Source: Zygnema cylindricum (lineage: Eukaryota; Streptophyta; Zygnematophyceae; Zygnematales; Zygnemataceae). From it: a stretch of 64,000 nt of DNA. Positions 34,201-46,200 of this stretch are shown here, in pieces; within the stretch, counting starts at the first letter, position 1; every line of letters starts with the position of its first letter. The stretch is taken from assembly GCA_037447655.1 (NCBI GenBank), contig JBBHKE010001377.1, forward strand, positions 1-64,000, in the 5' to 3' direction. A program made the translations under genes and the position numbers. The notes under the pieces were generated by a model. The model searched no databases, was not told the DNA's origin, and saw only the letters and a list, made by a program, of their open reading frames with translations.

Positions 34201-37200
34201 GCCCTCAGATTGACTTCGTTTTACTTCATGGTGTGGGAGGACGCTTGGCAATGTGTTTTTCACGGATTCGAATAAGACACACATTTAATCTTGCGCGCCT
34301 TCGCATACGGGTGTGGCGGCTCGGGATGCAGCGACTACAAAGGAAAGAAACTACGCTCACTGTGACCCGTCGGACTAGTTTGTCCCAGTTGCGACAAGTC
34401 CTTCGAAGACTTCCTTCGCCATTGTGTGCGAAAAATGTTTGAATCTCGGGGTCCAAGGAGTCCTCCACCAAGTCTTTTGGCTGCGTTTCATTGTCAACGT
34501 GTGTCAAATGCAATTCAGCAAGCGCAAGCTGCGGCTATCCTTTGCCGTAGGTCCGTAGCACTCGGCTATCCTTTGCCGTAGGTCAGTAGCACTCTGGCCG
34601 ATGACAGGCGGGGTCTTCCAAACCTTCCACCAAGGGACTTGGTCCACATCTATGATCTCTGTGGTTGTGGACATTAGCTTATTTGTGGGTAGACTCGTCT
34701 AAGTTTTTTTTTCTTTTTGTAGGCGGACTTACTCTAGTATTTTTGGTTTTGGTTCTTTGCTCTTGTTAGTAATGTTCGTTTCGTTGAATTTTTTTGGCAT
34801 AGCTTACTTTCTTGTGACTCTTGTAGTCTCCAAATTTTAATTTCAGTTTTTCTCCTTTTGTACACAAATGGTTTTACCGTCGTAATTCTTGCAATGAAGA
34901 CTTGTATTTTGTTTTATCTCGGCCAAGGTTACTTTCAAGTGGTGACAATTTTGACAAGGAGATGGGGGTTGTTAAATATGCATTGTCAAATAGCGTTGAG
35001 GGACGAGTTGGCGAACTGCAATATTTAAAGGGCTTGCGCCGGAGGCGTCCTACTTCGATTCACGAGTTTATGTTTTGTTTCTCAGTTGATGTCTCGGTTT
35101 GCGTCGACATTAGGCGTTTAATTCATGTCCGGTTCCATATTTTTAGGGTCACGTCATGTAGGTTAGACTACAGTACTATACTGTACTTTCTGAATGCCAT
35201 TGGGAGATCGGTTAAGCACTGAAGTGGGTTGACTTTGTGGCGATATTTTCATTTTACATAGGCGTTAGTTTTGTTTAGTTTGATTGGGGTTCAATGCTTC
35301 TAATTTTCATGCAAGTAGTTTTTTCTAGTACTTTCGTTTCGATTGTTGTTATGTGTTGAAAAGAGGTCATTAATAGTCCACTCCTCTATTTCAGTTACAC
35401 TATAAAGTAAGAGAGAGAGGATCAAAGACACGCCAAAGAGAGACAGGATCAAAGACACGCCATGGCTGTTGCCTTATTCAAAAGGTGGCAAACTGAAGTA
35501 GAGGGCATTTTACCAAAATTTTGCCCCGGACCGGATTTGAACCTGGGTCCTGAGTAGTTCGTATAGCCTGTCGCCTTATCCATTAAATCGTTGAAGAAAA
35601 GATACACGTATCAGGTTTTATAAATACATAAACAATGTCGCAATGGCTAATTCACACCTAACTCACGACGAGGCGCATGTGTAACAATTCATGCATGGAC
35701 GCGAATCTGAACCGTATAAATATATTTGATCAGACGGCCGCCATTGCAACCGCCACCCGAAATGAGCTTCTTCGCTACCTTTGGAGATAGCATCACGCGA
35801 TGCCACGTGGCGCTACATTATTGGATATTAGAGAAGATGGGAGGAGGAACCATGGCTCTCGATTTGACTGGCGTCACCTTGAAGGCCATGTTGTACAATG
35901 GCCGTACAATAAGTACATCGGCCATTGTACCTTTTGTACTATACAGTGTTCCTTTTGACTAGGGTTTAGTAATAGGTAGGTGTGGGAAGGCAAAATAAGA
36001 CTTTGTGAAATTTAGGTACCTCTCTTTAAGAGAGCTTGTAACTATAAATGTTATCTTTCACCAACCATAACTTACTGCTCAGGGGAGAAAATTCAATGAT
36101 TCTTTTTTCGTTCGGCTCAAGGGATTCAAGCCCTCACAATGGTGAGGGTGGTTAAAATACTTGTGTGCCAAGGTGGCACTTATTTATTGAAGAAGTGGGA
36201 GGGGCAAATATTATCCTAGAGGCTTTGCATAGGCTGCCCACAGAATTGCATTATGCATCCTTTGGTTCCTGCGAGGTTTGCCCTTGTGTGAAATTATTGG
36301 GTTTTTTTTTTGTCGTTACCCTCCAAAATTAACTCGCGATAATAAAATCTTTGCGGTGCAAAAAAATCGTAAATACCACGGTAAAAATGAACGACTTCTT
36401 TGTGTTTTGAATGTACTACAAGTTTGGCGTCTTTTGTACTCACTTTGGCGTTCTCGTCTTTTGACCCATGGGAACGATATTCAAGCTTATCACATAAATA
36501 AAAACAAAATCACCTCGCAAGGTGATTTCAGTTAATGTATCAATTGAACAACGAATAATAAAACATCGATTCACGTACCACAATTTTTTTTTTTTTTTGG
36601 CAAAGTGCACTTAAATGTTTTTAGTGCCCGTCACACGCATGTACGTAAGAAATTTGCACTGGTTTCGAAATTCCATTTTTATTCATGGGGTCATATTTAA
36701 AAGTTTACTTTGTTGTCGCTTTCCATTTCTGTCACAAAGCCTCCTTTCTCCGAAATGAAAGAGCTTTATTTTTTATTTTTTTACTACCATTGGTTATAGT
36801 TTGGAGGTAAGCCGAGTGAAAAAAATAATAGTAAAGAAATTTTGAAGTCATGGCGAAAAGCTTTTGTACTAGTGACGTCAACGTTAACAAAATTGAGCAT
36901 AACGTCATAATGTCACAAAGCCTGAAACATCTATAATGACACAAAAAACTCAACGTTTTTAATCGTTGCTATCTTTATATGTGTCACCTATTGTTTTTGT
37001 AATTGAACACAACCGTCACAAGTTTCCCCAACGACTTTAACCGTCACATTTCTAAGTGACGAGTTCATTTTCACACATTGGAACCATAGTTTTTCAAATC
37101 GCATATTGGCAACAAAATGAACGCGCAAATACTACGTACGATTCGCATCTAACAATTTTTGAAAATTGATAAAACGGGTACCTGATGATGTACACGTACA

Positions 37201-40200
37201 TTTTCGTACATTTTTGTAATGTGTCTGTATATATTAGTATTTGTAGGATTAGTTAAAGGGGATGTTAGGGTTTTTAGGGTACATTTTCATGCATTCGCAT
37301 ATGCTTTAGTATATTGCCGTCTATTTCTCGTACATTTAGGTTGTTTCCGTATATGTCCGTACATTTGATGGTTATGATATCAGGGCTTTTCGCCTTTTAG
37401 AATACATTTTCATACATGCGGGTAAATTTTTGTTATACTGTATTAAATTTTTAATACATCTATGTACAGTGTCCGTGTATTTCTGTACATTTTAGCGTTA
37501 TTTAAGGGAGGATTTTCAGGGTTTTTAAGGTATATTTTCGTACATTATGTAATTGTGTGGCCGCCATTGGCACACAAAATTAGCAGTCTATCGAAAGCTC
37601 TCTAGGATAAAATATGCTTTCCCACTTTGTTCAAAAATAGAAGTCAGTATGAAACCCCAACATATCTGAATTACCTCACCTCGTGAGGGCATGACTCGAC
37701 TAAGTCCGATGCAAAAGAAATCTCCCAAGTTGCTCAACTTCAGGTTAATTATTTGAGGTCAAAGTTGGCCTTTTTATACAAGCTCACTGGGAGAGAGGCG
37801 GCTGCCGCAGATTTTCCTGAGTCCTAAAATACCTCATTTTCCTAAGTCTTAAAACACCTCTCTAACGCCTGTATTACTGGTGTACCAGCCAATCAGAGGA
37901 TTGTATTGTAAAGTACACAAGCCGTGGTACTTTCTGTACTGTCAATGTATGACGTGGCTGAAGGGCGGACGCTTGTCGTCCCCTTACTCGTGCTGAAGCA
38001 CTTTGGAAGAGTGCGCCACATGTCATCTGATGACGTTATGACCGCAAACCGCCTAAGTTGTCATTCCGCGATATCGTCTTGCATGCGAGCCGTCCGATGT
38101 AGACCGGCTTTCGATGCCAGCCGTCCAAAACAAATGTCTGATACATTTGTTTCGTGAGAAGTACCGTACAACTGAGTCTATATTACACTAAAGATGTATA
38201 ACCAGTTAAATCGTCTATTGTACAATGACATCCTTAAAAATTTATCGAACCTTATATACTCTAACGATCTTTTATGACTAACCAGTTAGAGCTGACGGCT
38301 ACGCCTAGCTTTGCAGGTCAAAGATTCAAGTCTTATCGAATTCACCTTTTTGGTTAATAGTGACTTCGTCGCTCTTACCTCCCCTTATATCTTCCTACCT
38401 TCTCCTCCCCTTAGCCATGGCTCCATCTCTCTCTCCAATCTTTAGTGACTATAACAAGTGTGGGGACTTGAGAGAGAGGTTACGAGTCAGGTGAACTAAC
38501 TTAGTTGACCCATTTTATTTTACTTAAGATGACCTAGAAAATACCTCAAAAAACACTAATTTCTACACACCTTTTATTTTATGTCAAATTTAATTTTAAG
38601 TCCAAACCTATCTTTCCAAAATTTAAATTTGGGATAGGGAACAAGCTTTGTCATCATGTCAGCTACCATTTCTCCATCCGGCTTAAATATCAAATTGATC
38701 ACTTTGTTCTCAACTTTCTCCCTTACAAAACTTAGTCTTATGTCTATGTATTTCGCCTTAAAGTGATGTTTTTAGTTTTTTGCGATAGCAATTGCAACCT
38801 GATTATCACGATTTTTTTTATGTATCCCACTCTTCATGAAACCAAGCTCTTGTAACAATGATTTTACCCACATCATTTCATTTACTGCTGAACTAGAGGC
38901 CATATACTCAACCTCCATGGTGGACTGAGCAATTACCACGCTATATACTCAACCTCCATGGTGGACTGAGCAATTACCTTTTGCTGGTTAATACTCCAAT
39001 AGCAAGCACCATTTCCCACATACAATACATATCCAAAAGTGCATCTCCTCATTGGAGCATCCCCAAACAGGCATCACACCATGTGGTCATTTCAGTATTG
39101 TCCCCACCCACCATGTGGTCATTTCAGTATTGTCCCCACCCAGATGCAACTATAAGTTTCGAGGTCCCACCAGATATCTTATGATCCTCTTAGCTGCTTG
39201 CTAGTCTCTCTTTGTAGGCACATTAAGACTCTTTGTAGGCACATAAGACTACTAGATAGAATTCCCATTGCTGCTGCAATATCAGGCCTAGTGCAGTTCA
39301 CTTCTGACAACCTGTCTATATAGAATATGTCACATGAATGCCTCCTCTTCTTCACTCATATGATTATCTAAGATCACAACACCTTCCTCCAAGCTCCCCT
39401 CACTCGCTTTCTTTAATTCCATTAGAGTAGAGCAAATGTTGCCTTTCTCCATTTGAAAATTTTCTAACATATTTCTTATTGCCTCTTTGTGTGTTAGTCT
39501 GATGATTCTTTTCTCTCTATCTCTTTCTATTTGAATTCCTAAGATATATTTAACCTCTCCTAAATCCTTCATATCAAAGCGACCATTAAAATCTTTCTTC
39601 AGTTTGTTTTGTTGATCTTTTCCAATGACCGACTTAACACTGTAAGTCGTAAACATATACTGCAATAGAAATGACACCTTCCTCAGCTTCAAACAAGTAA
39701 ATTGAGTGACTGAGCTAATTCTTATATCTAATTTCTTGTTCCATTGTCGTGGCACCTGTTTCAGCCCATACAATGATTTTATTAACCTACACACCCTGCT
39801 CTCTTCACCTTCTTCTACAAATCCCTCTAGTTGTTTCATAGAGATCTCTTCTTTGAGCTCTCCATTAAGGAAGGTTGTTTTTATGTCCATCTGGTGTACC
39901 CCCATATCTTCCGCAGCCGCCAAGCTTAGGAGAATCTGAACTGAAGGGAATCTGACTACGGGAGCGAAAGTCTTCTCACAATCAATGCCCTCTTTCTGTG
40001 TATACCCTTTAACCAGTAGCCAAGCCTTATATCTCTCAGTAGTGTTGTCTGGGTTTAATTTGAGTTTGAAAACCCACTTACATCCGATTGATTTTATGTC
40101 TAGTGGACAACCCTCTAGTTCTCATGTATTTGCCTCAATAATAGAAGGCATTTCCTCATTAATAGCGGTAACCTATCTTTTTCTCTTTAGACTGTTCACG

Positions 40201-43200
40201 ACTTCTTGATATGTTTGTGGCTTGCTTGGGTGAGAGAGCTTAGTGACCTTATTATTTAGCTGCCTCTCTTGGATTTGTGCTCCTTCGTCCTCCTAATTCA
40301 AAAGCTGGTATTGATGGCAATCTCGGATTTCCTCTTTCCTTTTCCTCATCTCCCCTTTCGGTTGAATCCATCTATCTTTCCTCTTCCTCTCCTTCCATTA
40401 TGTTTCAGTCTGAATCAAATCATTGGAAAATTAGTCACCTTCCTGGTGAACTTCATCCAAAATTGGTTCCTCCACTGGAATATTTTCTGTAAGATTACCT
40501 CCTATGACAACTTCTTGCTCATTTTCAACTTTGATTCTTACTGTTTTTGTGTATTTAAATGGATCTATCGATTTCCCTTCATTCATTACCACTGAGTGTT
40601 TTGCCAAAATTACATCTTTCCTCTCAAGGCCATATACTCTATTGTCTGATTGGCACGTGAAGCCGGTCCAATATGGGGTAGAATATGGGATATCCATACT
40701 CGAGCCGCCCGTAATAAATCGGTACGGACCCGCCAGTCCTACATCGAGCGCTGGTGGCACAGTGGTAGTCTCTACATCGAGCTGGTGGCACAATGGTAGT
40801 ATTTACATCGAGCTGGTGGCATAGTGGTAGTGCGTTTGCAGCTAAAGTGAAAGGTCCCAGGTTCAAACCCTAGCCGGCTCAATTTTCCCAAGTGTGGGAC
40901 ATGCCAAATCTCATATTTCTTGGAAATTAACATCTATATCCCGTTGTGTCATCATCATAGCCTATTAGATTTCTTCGTCTCCCCCTAAAATCTAGTTTCC
41001 TACTTTGACTTATCATTTTCTACGGTTTATACCTGACTAGCGAAGACCTTGAGATGATACAAATCTGTTTTCTTGCCTGTCTATCTTTCATAAGGTGTTT
41101 TGTCTTTTATAGCTGATGTTAGTACTCTGTTGAAATTTATGTATTTTCTAGGTCTGTATTGGAAAAATAAATAGAGTAAGTCAGCAAAGGCAACCTGCTT
41201 CTCGCTCAACTCTCTCCGGTCCCCATACTTTCTCCGGTCCCCATACTGTTGCAGTCACTGAAGACCAGAGAGAGAGCTAGAGCCATGGCTGTCTAAAGAG
41301 GATAGACTAATTCGTAGTTTGTACCAAAATGGTTATGACGGTTCCAGGATTTGATCCTGGTACCTACATCCTACTCTGACGTTAGCTTTAGCCTATAGCT
41401 TAGAGTAAACGATGGCATATGTAGGGTACAATAGGTATTTTTACAGGGACAAGAAGAGAGTTCTAACAAACTAACAAATAACCAAAAACTGCTCTCAACC
41501 AGATTTGAACCATGGTTTGTGGTTATATTTTTAGACGTAAGCCTTAACCAATAAGGCGTTATCGAAACGATACACGTGACGGGTTTCATAAATACATAAA
41601 CATTAACGCAACAGCTAATTAACAGCAGACTAACCAAAAGGAGCAATTCCTGCATGTACGCGAATCTGAACCGTGTAAAATATGTTTTGATCGGACGGCC
41701 GGCATTATAGCCGCCACGCGAAGTGAGCTTTTGGCGGAATACGAAGATAGCGTCACGCGGTGCCACGTGGCGCCACATTATTTGGTACCGGAGAAGATGG
41801 GAGGAGGAACCATGGCTTCCGATTTGACAGGTGTCACCTTATAGACCTTGTCGTACAATGGTTTACAATAAGTACATCGCCCATTGTACCTTCTTGTACT
41901 ATATAGTGTTCCTAATAGACTAGGGTTTAGTAGTAGATAGTCATGAGTAGGCAGACTAAGACTTAGTGATATTTCGGTACCTCTCTCTAAGAGAGCTTGT
42001 AACTATAAAGGTCATCTTTGACCAGCCATAACTTAATGCTCGGGTGAGCAAATTCAGTGATTCTTTTTGCTACGGACTCAGGGGAGTCCAAGCTACACAA
42101 GGGTGTAGTCGGTCAGAGTCTTTGCGTGCCAGGGTGGCACTTATTTAGTGGGAAAGTCAAAGTGGGGAATATTGTCCAAAACACATATTGAAACTTTGCA
42201 TTTTGTGGTGGAACTGAGCACACAGAAGGTCTTCTCTTCACAGGTGTGAAGGTATATTGGGGTTCTTATTGTCAAGGGATCATTTATTTGGGTTTATATC
42301 AATTTGGAGTCGGCACTATCTAGATTAGCTTCTTTTGAATCTGCGAATTCTGTGGGCAATGGAGCCCATAGAATTTCAGGTTATGGGCCCACTATCTAGG
42401 GTGCCTATGTTCGATGGAACAGAATTCACTTATTGGGAGTTTATTATGGAGGGATTGCTTTTCGAGAAGCACTTATGGAGAATTGTTTCGGGACAAGTGA
42501 GATGTCCGCCACCTGGCTTTGGAGGAGCTTACTGTGGAGAACCATCTGAGGCTGCCCAGAATATCAACCGGAGTTCAGATGCAACGAAAGGTGAAGGGAA
42601 AAATATTGTGATGGAAGGGGGAAAAGGGGAGAAGGATAAAGGGACACTTATGGTGAGGGGAGCTATGCTCTCCGCCACATCTTCACTTAGAGGGGTTATA
42701 AGTAAAACTGAAGAAAATGATACTAAAATTTGGGAGTATAAAAACACTATAGCAAATTATCTTATACTTAGATATGTGTCTAAGTCCATAGCTATCACTC
42801 TTTTAAGTCTTACCAAGTCTTCGGAAATATGGGAAACACTAAGGCAGATTTATAAGAGTGAGACTATTCAGAGGCAGCAGTTAGTAAAACAGGAAATAGA
42901 GGCCTATGTTTATAAAGGCGGTAACATGATAGAGTTTTGCAATGATATTGCTGCGTTATATGTTGAGCTTGCTAGTGCGGGGTATGTAGAATCTGAAGAG
43001 AGAAAGATCAATACACTACTCATGAAACTCCCAGATGAGTACGAAAACATCATTAATTATATGCAGGCAATGGATGGCTCTTTATGGACTTGGAGCTTTA
43101 CCATGGGGATAATTCTCGTGAGGGAAAGCACTTTGGAGCTTCGTAGGGGAAGTGAGAGGGTAATTGCATTTACAGCTGGTGGTGATTGGCGGAAGCGTGA

Positions 43201-46200
43201 TGAGAGGAACGGCAGTGACGAGCGGAAGCGTGATGAGAGGAAGAAAGACGAAGGTAAACCTTATCGGAACTTTGGTGGAAAGAGAGGGAGAGGAAAAGAA
43301 AGGGGAGCTTTGAAAAAGGGTGTTTGCTTCTTTTGTAGAGAACCGGGTCACTATATAGAGGAGTGTCCTTGTTTAGAGGAACTTAGAAGTTGGAATGTGA
43401 AAGAGGAGGAAGAAGGGGAAGAGGATGAAGAGGATGAAGAAATTTTGGAGCTTCTTCACATCGGTAGAATGGAGAAGAGAGAGAAGTACACAGAAATTAC
43501 ACGAAAGCAACGATGTGGTTTTGGAGGTATAAGGGAAGTAAGAGGAAGGGAGGTACTTGAGGGAGTTAGAAATGACGAGGATGTGAAAGAGTGTAAAAAG
43601 TATGACTTAGAAATGAGAAAGTCAAATCTAGGATACATAAATGAAAAAGGGAAAAATAAAAATAATGAGGATAATTTTATAAATATTTTGGAAACAGAAA
43701 ACTGGTTGGAAAGGGAGACTTCAACGGATTTGGAGGAAAGGGGAGAAGTAAATCTAGAGGGGGTTTTAAAGGATAGGGGAGAAAAGAAATATTTAATGAA
43801 AAGTTTAGGGGAGGAGAAATACTCTTTGGGAATCATTATAGAAAGTGATAGTGGAAAGAATTCCATGGGAGAGAGTGAGGAAAGTTCAGAAAATAGGTTG
43901 AGTATCATGGATAAAAATATGAGCTCGGAAGATATAGATTTTATGAGGAACTTAGTGGGGAATCTTGATATAACGATAAATATGGGGGGTAATGGTTTTG
44001 ACATCACTAATGGGAGTGATGGCATTTATGGTGGTGTGCCTGTAAAAGGGTTAGCATCTGGGTGTGTGTCGCAGATTGGGGATGGGGCTGGTTTTTTTAA
44101 TTGCAAGAGGGAAATCGGATTCTGTGTGGATGGAAAAGAGATGAGTGGGATAAAATCTTTGCTTGGATTTATGGAAAATTGTATGCTTAATAAAATATGT
44201 GACCAGCAAGATGGAATGTTTATTTCAGCTCATCTAACAAACCTTTTAAAATACGAGAGTATTCACTTAAAGTTTTATGAGGAGAAAAGAAAGAGGAAAA
44301 AGAAAAGAGGAAAAAAAAATATTATATATATATTTTTAGTGGGAGTTGAAAAGAAAGTAGACTAGAAAATAAGGGGAGTGTTGAAATTTATGTATTTTCT
44401 AGGTCTGTATTGGAAAAATAAATAGAGTAAGTCAGCAAAGGCAACCTGCTTCTCGCTCAACTCTCTCCGGTCCCCATACTTGTTGCAGTCACTGAAGACC
44501 AGAGAGAGAGCTAGAGCCATGGCTGTCTAAAGAGGATAGACTAATTCGTAGTTTGTACCAAAATGGTTATGACGGTTCCAGGATTTGATCCTGGTACCTA
44601 CATCCTACTCGGACGTTAGCTTTAGCCTATAGCTTAGAGTAAACGATGGCATATGTAGGGTACAATAGGTATTTATACATGGACAAGAAGAGAGTTCTAA
44701 CAAACTAACAAATAACCAAAAATTGCTCTTAACCAGATTTGAACCATGATCCGTGGTTATATTTGTAGACGTAAGCCTTAACCAATAAGGCGTTATCGAA
44801 ACGATACACGTGACAGGTTTCATAAATACATAAACATTAACGCAACAGCTAATTAACAGCAGACTAACCAAAAGGAGCAATTCCTGCATGTACGCGAATC
44901 TGAACCGTGTAAAATATGTTTTGATCGGACGGCCGGCATTATAGCCGCCACGCGAAGTGAGCTTTTGGCGGAATACGGAGATAGCGTCACGCGGTGCCAC
45001 GTGGCGCCACATTATTTGGTACCGGAGAAGATGGGAGGAGGAACCATGGCTTCCGATTTGATAGGTGTCACCTTGTAGACCTTGTCGTACAATGGTTTAC
45101 AATAAGTACATCGCCCATTGTACCTTCTTGTACTATATAGTGTTCCTAATAGACTAGGGTTTTGTAGTAGGTAGTCATGAGTAGGCAGACTAAGACTTAG
45201 TGATATTTCGGTACCTCTCTCTAAGAGAGCTTGTAACTATAAAGGTCATCTTTGACCAGCCATAACTTAATGCTCGGGTGAGCAAATTCAGTGATTCTTT
45301 TTGCTACGAACTCAAGGGAGTCCAAGCTACACAAGGGTGTAGTCGGTCAGAGTCTTTGCGTGCCAGGGTGGCACTTATTCAGTGAGAAAGTCAAAGTGGG
45401 GAATATTGTCCAAAACTCATATTGAAGCTTTGCATTTTGTGGTGGAACTGAGCACACAGAAGGTCTTCTCTTCACAGGTGTGAAGGTATATTGGGGTTCT
45501 TATTGTCAAGGGATCATTTATTTGGGTTTATATCAACTTGGAGTCGGCACTATCTAGATTAGCTTCTTTTGGATCTGCAAATTTTGTGGGCAATGGAGCC
45601 CATAGAATTTCATACTCTTTTTTTGAGATAGTAGTACTCGTTTTTTGAGATAGTTGGCACAATTCATGGCCTCTGCCCAAAAACGTCTTCCTATGTTTTT
45701 GTCATTCAACTTGCAATTTGCACTCTCCCCTAAAGTTTTGCTTAGTCTTTTTGCAACACCATTTTGTTTCGGATTATCACCATTTTTTCCATTTTGTTCC
45801 GGATTATCACCATTTTGTTTCGGATTATCGGAACAATTTTTTGGTGTTAAATCCCCTCTCTTTTCAAATACTCCTCAAACTAATTTGATGTGTATTCTCT
45901 TCCATTATCACTTTTTGTTCTTTTAATGGGGGTTCCATGTAACTTTTCACTCTAGGCTTTATATTCTGTAAAACATTTGGTTGCTTCCGACTTGTGTGTG
46001 ATATAGTAAACTTTCAAATACCTAGACCATCACCTGTCACAGTCATCATATACCTCTTCCCTCCATGTTAGGGAACTCTCGTAGGCCTGTGATGTCCACT
46101 CTCGCAAGCCTGTGATGTCTGTATGCACTAAATCTAGTACCTTAAGTCCACTATAGGTGGCAGATTTTGGAAAAGGCAACTTATGTGTGCCAGGCACATC

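Larger units (their letters stand above)
41128..45612 (+). mobile_element. Nested LTR element with Gag only (TR-GAG type)
   Basis: LTRs 41128-42378 and 44379-45612 (TGTTGAAATT...GAATTTCA) are flanked by the 5-bp duplication TACTC (41123-41127 and 45613-45617). The internal region is exactly 2000 bp and encodes one long Gag-like ORF and no protease, integrase or RT. Primer site and polypurine tract are present. The LTRs differ by roughly 2% plus a 17-bp duplication in the 5' LTR. Mobilisation would need enzymes from a Copia element elsewhere. Confidence 0.92.

Noticed and set aside
40269-40824. Plus-strand frames of about 106-108 codons
   Set aside because: They are antisense to degraded Copia pol, whose minus-strand motifs are clear.
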